A stretch of 64,000 nt of DNA from Boseongicola sp. SB0665_bin_10 (GTDB lineage: Bacteria; Pseudomonadota; Alphaproteobacteria; Rhodobacterales; Rhodobacteraceae). The stretch is taken from positions 21,352 to 85,351 of the forward strand of contig VXSG01000077.1 of NCBI GenBank assembly GCA_009838075.1. The letters are read 5' to 3'. Within the stretch, counting starts at the first letter, position 1. Each line of letters opens with the position of its first letter. The translations under genes and the position numbers were made by a program. The notes below the pieces were generated by a model. That model was given only the letters and a program-made list of their open reading frames with translations, ran no database searches and was not told the origin of the DNA. This document shows, piece by piece, positions 37,957 to 47,341 of the stretch.

Positions 37957-38994
37957 ATGACCGACGACGCCGTCATTGAGATTTCCAACGTCTGGAAGAT
38001 ATTTGGTGACAATGCCCAAGCCGCGTTGAAAGCGATCCAGGACCGGGGATTGGGCAAGGCAGAAGTTCTGTCGGAGTTCAACGCCGTGGTTGGCGTGGCT
38101 GATGTCAGCCTTTCGGTGAACCGCGGCGAGATTTTTTGCGTCATGGGCCTCTCCGGCAGTGGCAAGTCCACATTGGTACGCCATTTCAACCGCTTGCTTG
38201 AACCGACGTCGGGCAAGATCGAAATCGAGGGCACCGATGTCATGGCGCTTGGTCCCCGCGAGCTGCAAAGGTTTCGCAACCAGAAGATCGGGATGGTCTT
38301 TCAGAACTTCGCGTTGATGCCGCATCGCTCGGTGCTGGACAATGTCGCGATGCCCCTGGAAATCCGGCAGGTCGCGAAGAATGAACGGATGCGGCAGGCT
38401 GCTGCCATACTGGACATCGTGGAGCTTGGCGCCTGGGGGTCCAAGTTCGCTCACGAGCTCTCCGGCGGCATGCAGCAACGGGTCGGTCTTGCACGCGCCC
38501 TTGCGGCAAACCCGGACGTCCTGTTGATGGACGAGCCGTTCTCGGCGCTCGACCCGCTGATACGGCGACAGTTGCAGGACGAATTCATCAAGCTCTCCAA
38601 GATCCTGAAGAAGACGACCATCTTCATCACCCACGACCTGGACGAAGCTGTCCGCATTGGCGACCGCATCGCGATCATGCGCGACGGACGCATGGTGCAG
38701 ATCGGCACGGCGGAAGACATCGTGATGCATCCCGCCGATGACTACGTGGCTGATTTCGTGGCCGGCATCTCGCGGCTCAAGGTCGTTCATGCCCATGCCG
38801 TGATGCAGCCGATCGACGCGCCCATCCCCGCCGATGCGCCGCGAGTGGATGAGGCCGAAACACTCAGCACGCTGATCAACCTGGCCATCGACGACGATCA
38901 CCCGATCATCGTGCAGGATGCAGGCCGCGATGTCGGCGTCATCACTCGTGCAGACCTGCTGCGCACCGTGATCGAAGGGACGGAGGTATCATGA
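37957..38994 (+). CDS. ProV/OpuAA-type ABC transporter ATP-binding protein, copy 2
   Basis: A 345-residue ATPase, the same length as copy 1 and clearly paralogous. Walker A is GLSGSGKST, the signature LSGGMQQRVGLARAL, and Walker B VLLMDEPFSALDP. The C-terminal tail again carries a single CBS-like segment (HPIIVQDAGRDVGVIT). The N-terminal leader IEISNVWKIFGDNAQAALKA is characteristic of the betaine-transporter ATPases. Its stop overlaps the permease start by ATGA. Confidence 0.88.
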   Translation: MTDDAVIEISNVWKIFGDNAQAALKAIQDRGLGKAEVLSEFNAVVGVADVSLSVNRGEIFCVMGLSGSGKSTLVRHFNRLLEPTSGKIEIEGTDVMALGPRELQRFRNQKIGMVFQNFALMPHRSVLDNVAMPLEIRQVAKNERMRQAAAILDIVELGAWGSKFAHELSGGMQQRVGLARALAANPDVLLMDEPFSALDPLIRRQLQDEFIKLSKILKKTTIFITHDLDEAVRIGDRIAIMRDGRMVQIGTAEDIVMHPADDYVADFVAGISRLKVVHAHAVMQPIDAPIPADAPRVDEAETLSTLINLAIDDDHPIIVQDAGRDVGVITRADLLRTVIEGTEVS

Positions 38995-40532
38995 CCGAAA
39001 CCGCAGTCAACCCGCTGGAAGCCACCGACACCGAGGTCGCGCGCGCCTATGCCGCCGAGCGCAAGGACAACATCCGCACCTTCGTGCGCACCAGTCCCGA
39101 CTACTATGTCAAGATGTTCGACAAGATCGGCGCCTCGGCCAAGTTCACGCCGACGCTGAACCTGGCGGCCGGGCTGTTCGGCCCTGTCTGGTTCGGCGCG
39201 CGCGGGCTTTGGAACTGGGCGCTGCCGTTCCTGATCATAGAGGCTCTTGCCATCGTGCAGATCGCGCGCGGGCTCTTCGGCGACCTTGCTGCCGACGCGA
39301 TGGCGCGGATTGCATCCATCGAGGGCACGCTGGAGTTGCGCCGCAAGCAGCTTGCCGCGGCGATTGAGAACAACACCGACAAGATCGACGTCTACCAGCG
39401 CACCGTCGACTCGTTGGAGGCCAATATCGGCGGCATCCGGGACGAGGCTGCGGCTCTCGCCGCGCAAGGGCCAACGATCGCGCTCACAGGTCTGGGAATC
39501 CTGGTTCTTGCCAAACTTGCGCAATCGCTTGCGGCCAACACGGCGCTGGAGGCGCGGTTCTCCGACTGGATCAGCGACCGCTCGATCCGCTCGGGCATTC
39601 CGATGCTGCAGGTCACGTTCAGCGCAATCTTCATGGCGCTGATCGTGGCGGCGGCGGTGCTGCACTACTCATTCCCGGGCCGGTTCACGTTGCTCAGCGA
39701 CTTCCCCACCGATCCCGAAGTCCGTTTGACAAGCATCGCGGGGGTCGAGGGATTCTTCAACTGGGCGGTGCTGAATGGAGAGGCGCTCTTCGACGCGATC
39801 ACCTATGGCATCCGCCTGGTGCTGGACGCGCTGGAGATCGTCTTTGTCAGCACGCCCTGGATCGTGATCGCCTCGCTCATCATCCTCTTGACGTGGCTGA
39901 CGGCCGGCATCCGGATGGCGATCTATTCTGGTGCGTTCCTCGCCTATATGGGTCTCCTGGACTTTTGGGAGAAGGCGATGACGACATTGGCGTTGCTGGG
40001 CACTGCAGCGTGCCTCTCGATCATCATTGGCATCCCCCTGGGCATGTTCGCTGCACGCCGTCCAAGATTCTACAGCTTCATCCAGCCGATCATGGATTTC
40101 ATGCAGACCATGCCTGCCTTTGTCTTCATGATCCCGGTGATCGCCTTCTTTGGCACCGGCAAGCCGGCGGCGGTCGTGACGACGATGATCTTTGGAGGCA
40201 CCCCCGTGGTGCGCCTGACGGTCCTGGGCCTGCGTGGCGTGCCCGAGAGCGTGCGGGAAGCCGCAATCAGTTTCGGCGCGAACAAGTGGTACCTGCTGAC
40301 AAAGGTGGACTTGCCGCTCGCCAGCCCCTCGATCCGTGCGGGCATCAACCAGACGATCATGCTGTCGCTCGCCATGGTCGTCGTCGCCTCGCTGATCGGC
40401 GCCAAGGGCCTCGGCGAAGATGTCCTTGAGGCATTGCAGTACGCCAATGTGGGGCAGGGGATTCTTGCCGGATTCTCGATCCTCTTCTGCGCGATGATCC
40501 TTGACCGAATCGTGCAAGGCGGCCGTCGATGA
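38991..40532 (+). CDS. ProW-type ABC transporter permease with long N-terminal domain, copy 2
   Basis: A 513-residue permease with the same extended plan as copy 1. The first about 210 residues have a YYVKMFDKI segment, a DUF2628-like membrane stretch (LAAGLFGPVWFGARGLWNW), a predicted coiled coil (about residues 100-160) and a further span. The rest is a standard permease with EAAISFGANKWYLLTKVDLP as the EAA loop. Start and stop both overlap neighbours by ATGA, so the four genes from proV2 to the hydrolase are translationally coupled or nearly so. Confidence 0.87.
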   Translation: MTETAVNPLEATDTEVARAYAAERKDNIRTFVRTSPDYYVKMFDKIGASAKFTPTLNLAAGLFGPVWFGARGLWNWALPFLIIEALAIVQIARGLFGDLAADAMARIASIEGTLELRRKQLAAAIENNTDKIDVYQRTVDSLEANIGGIRDEAAALAAQGPTIALTGLGILVLAKLAQSLAANTALEARFSDWISDRSIRSGIPMLQVTFSAIFMALIVAAAVLHYSFPGRFTLLSDFPTDPEVRLTSIAGVEGFFNWAVLNGEALFDAITYGIRLVLDALEIVFVSTPWIVIASLIILLTWLTAGIRMAIYSGAFLAYMGLLDFWEKAMTTLALLGTAACLSIIIGIPLGMFAARRPRFYSFIQPIMDFMQTMPAFVFMIPVIAFFGTGKPAAVVTTMIFGGTPVVRLTVLGLRGVPESVREAAISFGANKWYLLTKVDLPLASPSIRAGINQTIMLSLAMVVVASLIGAKGLGEDVLEALQYANVGQGILAGFSILFCAMILDRIVQGGRR

Positions 40533-41242
40533 GGCCACTGGTCCTCGTCCATGGCTTCATGGGCGGCAGCGATCAATGGGCCCTGCAAGCCCCCCTGGCG
40601 GAGGGACGTGATCTGATGGCGTTGGACTTGCCGGGCTTTGGCAGGAACGCGCATATGCCGCCCGTCAACACGATCAGGGGATTCGCTGAATGGGTGCTTG
40701 CGGAGATTGCGCCCCGGGAGTTCGACCTCATTGGCCACTCCATGGGCGGGATGATCGCGCAAGAGATGGTGCGTCTGGCGCCTGACCGTGTCCGCAGGCT
40801 GGTGCTCTACGGAACCGGTGCAACCGGCGAGTTGCCGGGGCGGTTCGAGACGATTGATGCCTCGATGCGGCGCGCACGTGCGGAGGGCGCTCGGCACACC
40901 GCGCGCCGGATCGCCGCGACATGGTTTCTCGAGCGCGAATCCGCACCCGCGTTCCACGCTTGCGCCGCCATCGCCGAGCGAGCCAAACTGCCGGCGATCA
41001 TCGCGGGGCTGGAAGCCATGCGCGGTTGGTCCGGGCTTGATCACCTCGCTCATGTTGCGGTGCCCGCGCTTGTCCTTTGGGGTGACGGCGACCGCACTTA
41101 CGAATGGACTCAAGTCGAGACGCTATGGCGGACCATTCCCGGCGCCAACCTCGTGGTCGTGCCCGGTTGCGCGCATGCTGTTCACTTCGAGCGTCCCCGG
41201 CATTTCAACGCCTTGATCGCCGATTTCCTCGACGAGTCATGA
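40529..41242 (+). CDS. alpha/beta hydrolase
   Basis: A 237-residue single-domain alpha/beta hydrolase. The nucleophile elbow is GHSMGG with Ser71, the oxyanion region is VHGFMGG, the acid is in LWGDGDRTYEW and the catalytic His in GCAHAVHFERP. It begins by ATGA overlap with the permease gene, so it belongs to the transporter operon and probably hydrolyses an ester, amide or lactone form of the imported compound. A homoserine-lactonase or carboxylesterase role cannot be told apart from sequence. Confidence 0.82.
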   Translation: MRPLVLVHGFMGGSDQWALQAPLAEGRDLMALDLPGFGRNAHMPPVNTIRGFAEWVLAEIAPREFDLIGHSMGGMIAQEMVRLAPDRVRRLVLYGTGATGELPGRFETIDASMRRARAEGARHTARRIAATWFLERESAPAFHACAAIAERAKLPAIIAGLEAMRGWSGLDHLAHVAVPALVLWGDGDRTYEWTQVETLWRTIPGANLVVVPGCAHAVHFERPRHFNALIADFLDES

Positions 41243-41749
41243 GCACTGCCTCCGTGCAGCGCTGACCCTGCCGCAACATAAGGACCGGCAGCATTGACCG
41301 ATGCAGGACCGTTGACGTGAATGCGCGAGAGACCGGATCAGAAGAGGCCCGCCCCGCGTTGCAGTGCCAGTCACCAGTATTCCTTGCGCCTGGCCGAACA
41401 ATGACCGGCATCTTTCACTGCTGGCGCGCGGCTCCCTCGCGACCGCGTTCCATGGACTTGGAATTCGCCGTGGTTCCTTCCGGATCCTGGGAAAGTGACA
41501 GCCTGAGGAAGAGCGTCCATGCCGTGCAAGCGATGTCGGAAGGCCGTGAGCCTTGAACCGCGGTCCTGGACTGCATGCGTTCCGCGCCGGCTTGCGGCCG
41601 TCCGGAGGTTCGGTGGAATCGGGCACCGTCGAAACGGAACACCGCCTATGTCATTGAAGTCTGGCGATCATTGACAAGATCTGACATGGGTGAGTTGATC
41701 AACTGCAGGCACGCGTGCCCAGGTTTTGAGAGGGGCCCAGAGGGGAAAC
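41243..41749. other. 507-base stretch, right junction of the island before coaX
   Basis: No gene is recognised. The core genome resumes at coaX. In related genomes birA and coaX are adjacent, so this stretch probably holds the right boundary of the inserted 20-kb island. No direct repeats matching the birA end were noticed by eye. Confidence 0.4.
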
Positions 41750-42526
41750 ATGCTACTTTGCATCGATGCGGGCAACACGAACTCCGTCTTTGCAGTCTGG
41801 GACGGTGCTTCGTTTCTGGGCACGTGGCGTGCCTCGACCGAACATCAGAGGACCGCGGACCAGTATTTTGTGTGGCTTTCGACCCTTATGGAGGCCCAGG
41901 GACTCGCAGATGTGGAGATCGACGAGGTCGTGATTTCCTCGACGGTCCCGCGTGTCGTGTTCAATCTTCGCGTTCTCTGCAACAGCTACTTCAATTGCAG
42001 GCCTCTGGTTGTCGGCAAGCCGGAATGCGCTCTTCCGGTTCCCCCAAGGGTGGAGGCCGGTGTCACGCCGGGCCCTGACCGGCTCGCCAATGCGGCAGCA
42101 ACGTTCAACCGGCACGGAGGCGATTCGATCGTCGTTGACTTTGGCACTGCGACGAATTTCGACGTGGTGGCGCATGATGGGGCCTATATCGGCGGCGTGA
42201 TTTCGCCAGGGGTGAACCTCAGCCTTGAGGCGCTTCATGCCGGTGCGGCAGCTCTTCCGCATGTGGACATCACGCAGCCTGCACGGGTGATCGGCGCCAA
42301 CACGGTAGCCTGCATCCAGTCGGGCGTCTATTGGGGCTACAGCGGGCTGATCGAGGGCATCGTTGCCCGCATCAAGGCCGAATACGGCCGGGACATGACT
42401 GTCATCGGCACGGGCGGGCTGGCACCGCTGTTCGCCCAGGGCGACATCCGGTTTGATTCCATTGACGACGACCTGACGATCTTCGGGCTGGCCGTCATTC
42501 ATCGATTCAACCAGGATCGTGCATGA
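41750..42526 (+). CDS. coaX: type III pantothenate kinase
   Basis: A 258-residue CoaX, which phosphorylates pantothenate in the first step of coenzyme A synthesis. The ASKHA-fold phosphate motifs are present: IDAGNTNSVFAVWDG at the N-terminus, GPDRLANAAATF and VVDFGTATNFDVV in the middle, and GVISPGVNLSLEAL and IGTGGLAPLF later. The ATG at 41750 follows AGAGGGGA; an upstream ATG at 41726 lacks support. Its stop overlaps the rnj start by ATGA. It is the second half of the birA-coaX-rnj core block. Confidence 0.93.
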   Translation: MLLCIDAGNTNSVFAVWDGASFLGTWRASTEHQRTADQYFVWLSTLMEAQGLADVEIDEVVISSTVPRVVFNLRVLCNSYFNCRPLVVGKPECALPVPPRVEAGVTPGPDRLANAAATFNRHGGDSIVVDFGTATNFDVVAHDGAYIGGVISPGVNLSLEALHAGAAALPHVDITQPARVIGANTVACIQSGVYWGYSGLIEGIVARIKAEYGRDMTVIGTGGLAPLFAQGDIRFDSIDDDLTIFGLAVIHRFNQDRA

Positions 42527-44199
42527 CCAAGAACAGGCTGTTCTATCTGCCGCTCGGCGGCGCGGACGAGGTCGGCATGAACACCTATGTCTATGGCTAC
42601 GGTCCTCCGGACCGCGAGCGCCTTATCGTGGTGGACATGGGCGTGGCCTTTCCGGACATGGAAAGCACGCCCGGAGTGGACCTGATATTTGCAGACGTAA
42701 GCTGGCTGGCCGAAAGAGCGGACCGCATCGACGCGATTTTCATCACGCATGGCCACGAGGATCATGTCGGGGCACTTGGCCATCTCTGGCCGCGGTTGCG
42801 GGCGACGGTCTTCACGCGGGCCTTTACGGGACACTTGGCGCGGCGCAAGATCGAGGAGCGGGGCCTGGACGGCAAGATCGTCAAGGTCGTCCAGCCTTGG
42901 CCAGGCACCGTGCAGGCTGGTCCGTTTCGGGTGGGCTTTGCGCCTGTCAGCCACTCGATTCCGGAGAGCTCGGCCCTGATCATCGACACCCCCGCAGGCC
43001 GAATCGTTCATACGGGTGACTTCAAGCTCGACGCGACGCCCGTCGTGGGCGAGGCTTTCGACGATGCGTTCTGGAAGGGAATCGGGGATCAAGGCGTGCA
43101 TGTCCTGACCTGTGATTCCACGAACGTGTTTTCGCCACTGCCCGGCAGGTCCGAAGCCAGCATCGAAGCCGATATTCGAAGGCTTGCGGCGAGTGCATCA
43201 GGCATGATCGCCGCGACGACATTCGCCTCGAACGTGGCAAGGCTGAAGACGCTCGCTTCTGCCGGGGTGGCGGCCGGCCGTTCCGTGTGCCTGCTCGGTC
43301 GGGCGATGCGGCGAATGGTTGAGGACTCGGTCACGACCGGCATCCTCACCGACTTCCCGAGGACCATCTCGCCGGACGAGGCCAAGAGCGTGCCACGCGA
43401 GCACTTGATGCTTCTCGTGACCGGTTCGCAAGGCGAGGCCCGCGCAGCGTCGGCGGCGTTGTCCCGTGGCAAGTATCTGGGTCTGGAGCTTTCCGAGGGC
43501 GACACTTTCCTGTTCTCGTCAAAGACCATTCCGGGCAATGAAAGGGCCGTGCTTCGCGTCGTGAACGCCTTGTCAAGGAAAGGCGTCGACGTGATTGATG
43601 ACACGTCAATCCTCTATCACGTTTCCGGGCATGCGAACCGGCCCGACCTTGACCGAATGCACGGACTGCTCCAGCCCAGGATCGTGGTCCCGATGCACGG
43701 CGAATGCCGGCATCTCAAGGAACACGCACGCGTGGCGACCGCGAACGGCTTTGCATCGCTCGTTGCGGGCAACGGTTCGGTCGTGGATCTCACTGGCGAC
43801 GTGCCGGAGGTCACGGATCATGTTGAGGCAGGACGCATCTACCTCGACGGCAAGGTGCAGGTCGGGGCGCTGGACGGAGTCATTCGAAAGCGGACAAGAA
43901 TGGCCATGAACGGCCATGTCGCGGTGACCCTGTTCCTGGACGAGGACGAATCCGATGGCGGACCCTGGGCCGACCTGACCGGGCTGTCCGGAACGGGCGT
44001 GTCCGGGAAATCCCTTGGGGCGGTCCTGGAGAAGGAACTGAACCGGCAGCTCGAACGATCAATGGTGAATGGATCCTTGGAGGATGAGGAGCTTGATGAC
44101 AGGCTTGCCGACGACCTGAGAGGCGTGGTGCGCAGAATCTGTGACGCTGAAGTCGGCAAGAAGCCGGAAGTGACGGTTTTGATCAGTCGATCGACTTGA
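42523..44199 (+). CDS. rnj: ribonuclease J
   Basis: A 558-residue metallo-beta-lactamase/beta-CASP ribonuclease with 5'-exo and endo activity in RNA maturation and decay. The zinc motif is THGHEDHVGAL (about residues 75-85), followed by PVSHSIPESSALII and HTGDFKLD. The beta-CASP domain has TGSQGE and HVSGHANRPDLDRMHGL. The C-terminal domain ends after a short acidic region. It is coupled by ATGA to coaX, the normal arrangement in the family. It converges with nagA. Confidence 0.93.
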   Translation: MTKNRLFYLPLGGADEVGMNTYVYGYGPPDRERLIVVDMGVAFPDMESTPGVDLIFADVSWLAERADRIDAIFITHGHEDHVGALGHLWPRLRATVFTRAFTGHLARRKIEERGLDGKIVKVVQPWPGTVQAGPFRVGFAPVSHSIPESSALIIDTPAGRIVHTGDFKLDATPVVGEAFDDAFWKGIGDQGVHVLTCDSTNVFSPLPGRSEASIEADIRRLAASASGMIAATTFASNVARLKTLASAGVAAGRSVCLLGRAMRRMVEDSVTTGILTDFPRTISPDEAKSVPREHLMLLVTGSQGEARAASAALSRGKYLGLELSEGDTFLFSSKTIPGNERAVLRVVNALSRKGVDVIDDTSILYHVSGHANRPDLDRMHGLLQPRIVVPMHGECRHLKEHARVATANGFASLVAGNGSVVDLTGDVPEVTDHVEAGRIYLDGKVQVGALDGVIRKRTRMAMNGHVAVTLFLDEDESDGGPWADLTGLSGTGVSGKSLGAVLEKELNRQLERSMVNGSLEDEELDDRLADDLRGVVRRICDAEVGKKPEVTVLISRST

Positions 44200-44409
44200 G
44201 TGCCTGGAACGATGTGACGTGCGTGTTCAGGTGACGCCTGGCCCCGTCCAGACAGCCGCACACTGCTTGAAGCTCGCTGAAGTGACGCCCTGCACGTGTT
44301 CTCCGATGCAGACGGTGCATCCATTCGCGACTCCGCACGGTCTCGGGGCAAGAGCATGAAGAATCCCCTTGCCCGTGCCGCGAGCGGCGTTGCAGTGCCG
44401 CGCGCGGAA

Positions 44410-45549
44410 TCAATGGACAGCGACCGAACTTGTCAGATCAGAGGAAACGCGACGCAGTTCTGACAACCTTCGCAAGTTTGCATCTGCCATTGCGCCTGGA
44501 ACGCCAATCAAGGCCGCTGGATGAGATATGGCCGCTTGAAGCGCGGACTCCAGGGAAACATTAGCGTTTTCCACCAATATATTGATCGCAAACGTTAATT
44601 CCAGGTCAGCCCCGGCCAGTGTCCCGTCTTGAAGTCTCAGGGCGCCGTCACGGCGTCGAATCAGGCGTCCGCCCAGTTCGAACTCGGTGAGGTCGGTCCC
44701 GGCGACGGCCATCGCATCGCTTACAAGGAAAACCCTGCCCGGTCCCGCCTTTGCCGCCCATGCCGTGCGAATTGTCTCCGGGTGGACATGAACTGCATCC
44801 GCAATGAGGCTTGCCGACACGCCGCCGCTGGCCAGTGCCGCACCAACGAGGCCGGGTTCGCGATTGCCGAGCTGGCTCATGGCATTGAACATATGGGTGA
44901 CACAACGTGCCCCGGCTGCGAAATACCTCATGCAGACTTCGAGGCTTGCGTCACTGTGGCCAAGCGAGACCAGCGCTCCGGCGCGCGCAAGTGTTGAAAC
45001 CTGTTCCTCGGTCACGCTCTCCGGCGCAACGGTGACCTTGAGCACCGGCAGATTCCTTGATGCGGTGACCAGCGTGTGCAGATCGTCGTCTTCCATGGGC
45101 CGGATGAACGCTGGATCGTGCGCGCCCTTTCGTGCGATCGAGAGGTGCGGGCCTTCAAGATGGAGCCCCGCGATTCCCGGGACGCCTTCCTGGACAGCCT
45201 CAATTGTGGCTTCGATCGTCGCGCGGGTCTTTTCGGCCGAGTCCGAAATCAGCGTTGGCAAGAGAGTGGCGACGCCGAGGTTGCGATGCGCCCCGGCAAT
45301 GCGGCGGAGCGTTTCCACTGACGGGTCATTGTTGAGCATGACGCCGCCGCCGCCGTTGACCTGGAGATCCACGTAACCCGGAGTCAGGATGTCGCCGGAC
45401 AGATCGACCACTTCGCCGTCTCGAGGAACTTCAGCATCTGGCCCGAATTCTCGTGCGTGACCATCTACGAAACGGATGGCATGTCCAGCCCTAAGCTTCC
45501 TGCCGTCAAAAATGCGGCCGTTCCGGAACGTCACGACAGTCTGGGTCAT
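44410..45549 (-). CDS. nagA: N-acetylglucosamine-6-phosphate deacetylase
   Basis: About 379 residues of the amidohydrolase-fold enzyme that removes acetate from GlcNAc-6-P. Visible are GYVDLQVNGGGGVMLN, the metal-binding Glu in GLHLEGPHLS, the metal His residues in SLGHSDAS and THMFNAMS, ADAVHVHPETI, and the catalytic Asp in LVSDAMA. The ATG at 45549 overlaps the preceding stop by ATGA; a longer frame to 45630 lacks support. It is the last gene of the leftward nag operon. Confidence 0.93.
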   Translation of the reverse strand: MTQTVVTFRNGRIFDGRKLRAGHAIRFVDGHAREFGPDAEVPRDGEVVDLSGDILTPGYVDLQVNGGGGVMLNNDPSVETLRRIAGAHRNLGVATLLPTLISDSAEKTRATIEATIEAVQEGVPGIAGLHLEGPHLSIARKGAHDPAFIRPMEDDDLHTLVTASRNLPVLKVTVAPESVTEEQVSTLARAGALVSLGHSDASLEVCMRYFAAGARCVTHMFNAMSQLGNREPGLVGAALASGGVSASLIADAVHVHPETIRTAWAAKAGPGRVFLVSDAMAVAGTDLTEFELGGRLIRRRDGALRLQDGTLAGADLELTFAINILVENANVSLESALQAAISHPAALIGVPGAMADANLRRLSELRRVSSDLTSSVAVH

Positions 45550-46574
45550 ACGGTTTCGGTCACCTTGTTGAGGTGCCGCGGAGCATCCGGATCGATTCCA
45601 CGCCGCACGGCGAGAGACTCGACCATGCAATAGAACGACACGATTGCGGCGACCGGATCGGTCAGCCAGTGGCCGGTCCGGACATGCTGCAAGCGCGTCG
45701 CCTTCCTGGCCCTGTCCGACAGGACGAAGACCCGCGCACCCTTGTCGGCAAGGGCATCGGCGGTTTCGGCAACGCTCTCCTCTGCGGCGTCACCGGCCGC
45801 GAAGGCGATCACGGGAAATCCGTGGTCGATGATGGACACCGGGCCGTGAAGCACTTCAGCGGAGGAGTAGCTCTCGGCATGGATCAGGCACGCTTCCTTG
45901 AACTTGAGCGCCGCCTCGTCCGAGATCGCCCGTGACGGCCCGCGGCCGAGCGTAAGCAGGGAACGGCCGTCGATGGCGTCTTCCGCATGCGACCAATCGC
46001 AGCGTGTCGCGTCCTCGAGGTGGTCGGGCAAGGCTCGGATCGCCGACAAGAGTGACGTTTGCCCCTTCAGTTCGGCGATCAGCCACAGACCGGCGACAAG
46101 AGAAGTCACGAAGGTTTTTGTCGCGGCAATGCTCAATTCGGGCCCCGCGTGCATCGGCAATGTGCGGTCAACAGCGCATGCAAGGCATGACTCGGGGTCG
46201 TTGGTAATCGCGACCGTCAATGCGCCGCTCTTCTTGAGCGCCTTGGTCATCTGCACGATGTCAGGACTTTGGCCCGATTGAGAAATCGATATGCACATGG
46301 TCCCCTTGGCGTCCAGCTTGACGCCGTATTGCGACGCGACAGACGGTCCGATCGAGGCCATTGGGCGTTTCAGGACCAGCTCGCCGGCATATTTCAGGTA
46401 GGTGCAGGCGTGATCGGATGAACCGCGCGCTACTGAGAGAAGAAATGGTGGATTGATGTCGCGCGCTCTTGCCGCGGTCGCGGCAATGGCGTCTCCGCCA
46501 CGGCTCAAGAGCCTTTCAACAGCCGCAGGGATTTCGAAGATTTCCCGACGCATCTGTGTGATGTCGGCAGTCAT
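45546..46574 (-). CDS. SIS-domain protein, probable glucosamine-6-phosphate deaminase (NagB-II type)
   Basis: About 342 residues with two SIS (sugar isomerase) domains: the first from LLSVARGSSDHACTYLKY with SISQSGQSPDIV, the second from LLTLGRGPSRAISDEAALK with AESYSSAEVLHGP. It resembles the isomerase half of GlmS without the glutaminase domain. Such proteins act as deaminases of glucosamine-6-P (NagB-II) or AgaS-type enzymes. Since no classical NagB is in the operon, this protein probably supplies that step, giving fructose-6-P and ammonia. The ATG at 46574 has AAGAGAGCG upstream; the frame is open to 46670. Confidence 0.8.
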   Translation of the reverse strand: MTADITQMRREIFEIPAAVERLLSRGGDAIAATAARARDINPPFLLSVARGSSDHACTYLKYAGELVLKRPMASIGPSVASQYGVKLDAKGTMCISISQSGQSPDIVQMTKALKKSGALTVAITNDPESCLACAVDRTLPMHAGPELSIAATKTFVTSLVAGLWLIAELKGQTSLLSAIRALPDHLEDATRCDWSHAEDAIDGRSLLTLGRGPSRAISDEAALKFKEACLIHAESYSSAEVLHGPVSIIDHGFPVIAFAAGDAAEESVAETADALADKGARVFVLSDRARKATRLQHVRTGHWLTDPVAAIVSFYCMVESLAVRRGIDPDAPRHLNKVTETV

Positions 46575-46585
46575 TTTCGCTCTCT

Positions 46586-47341
46586 TCACTTTCGCAGCCG
46601 CAGCTTTGCGACGAAGTCGTATGCATCGCCGCGATAACGGGACCGGGTGAGTTCGGCGACCCGCCCGCACTTCAGGAAAGACTTGCGCTCGATGCTCAAA
46701 ATGGCGGCACCTTCGGCAATGCCGAGAAGATCCGCCTCGCGCGCATCCGAGTTTATGGCCGAAATCTTCTGAATCGCGGTGGTCGGCCGCTTCCCCATGC
46801 GTTCAAGCACAGAATAGAGAGAAGTCTTCACTTCAAGCGGATTTGGCAGGATGTCCAGAGGCAGTGCAGCGCGTTCCAGCGCCATGGGACGTCCTCCGGC
46901 CTCGCGAAGTCGGTAGATGCGGGCAACTTGCCCGCCCTCGCGCAGGCTCAGGGCGGCGACCTCGTCAGGCGTCGCCAGAAAGACGCCCCTTTCGAGCCAA
47001 CGGGACGTCGTGTCGAGCCCTCGGCTCGCCATGTCTTCGGTGAATGAAGTCAGATGCGAGAGGGACTGCTCCATCCGCTCAATTGGTTCGCGAACGAAAG
47101 ATCCCGAACCTTGCCGTCGCTCGATCAACCCCTCACGCACCAGCTTTTGTATCGCCTTGCGGACGGTGACACGGGACAGATCGGTGATGTCGGCAATCTC
47201 GCGCTCTGGTGGAAGTGACGAGTTGGGCGACAGGACGCCCGTCTCGATGCCTAGTTGCAGACGCCGCCGAAGTTGCAAGTATCGCGGACCGCCTGCTTCG
47301 TTGCGCCAGCCTTCGGGTCGGAGAAATTCGGTGGCGTTCAC
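46586..47341 (-). CDS. GntR/HutC-family regulator (NagR-like)
   Basis: A 251-residue regulator with an N-terminal winged helix (LPPEREIADITDLSRVTVRK, then AIQKLVREGLIERRQGSGSF) and a C-terminal UTRA effector domain (ARIYRLREAGGRPMALERAAL onward). HutC-type members such as NagR bind amino-sugar phosphates. It starts at a GTG overlapping the kinase stop (GTGA) and sits inside the nag operon. It is the natural candidate for binding the two near-identical GGTAT repeat operators at 48219-48237 and 48993-49011. Confidence 0.87.
   Translation of the reverse strand: MNATEFLRPEGWRNEAGGPRYLQLRRRLQLGIETGVLSPNSSLPPEREIADITDLSRVTVRKAIQKLVREGLIERRQGSGSFVREPIERMEQSLSHLTSFTEDMASRGLDTTSRWLERGVFLATPDEVAALSLREGGQVARIYRLREAGGRPMALERAALPLDILPNPLEVKTSLYSVLERMGKRPTTAIQKISAINSDAREADLLGIAEGAAILSIERKSFLKCGRVAELTRSRYRGDAYDFVAKLRLRK

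Noticed and set aside
36817..38901. 694-codon minus-strand frame opposite proX2-proV2
   Set aside because: Antisense shadow of two genes with clear domains; no ribosome site or recognisable domain.
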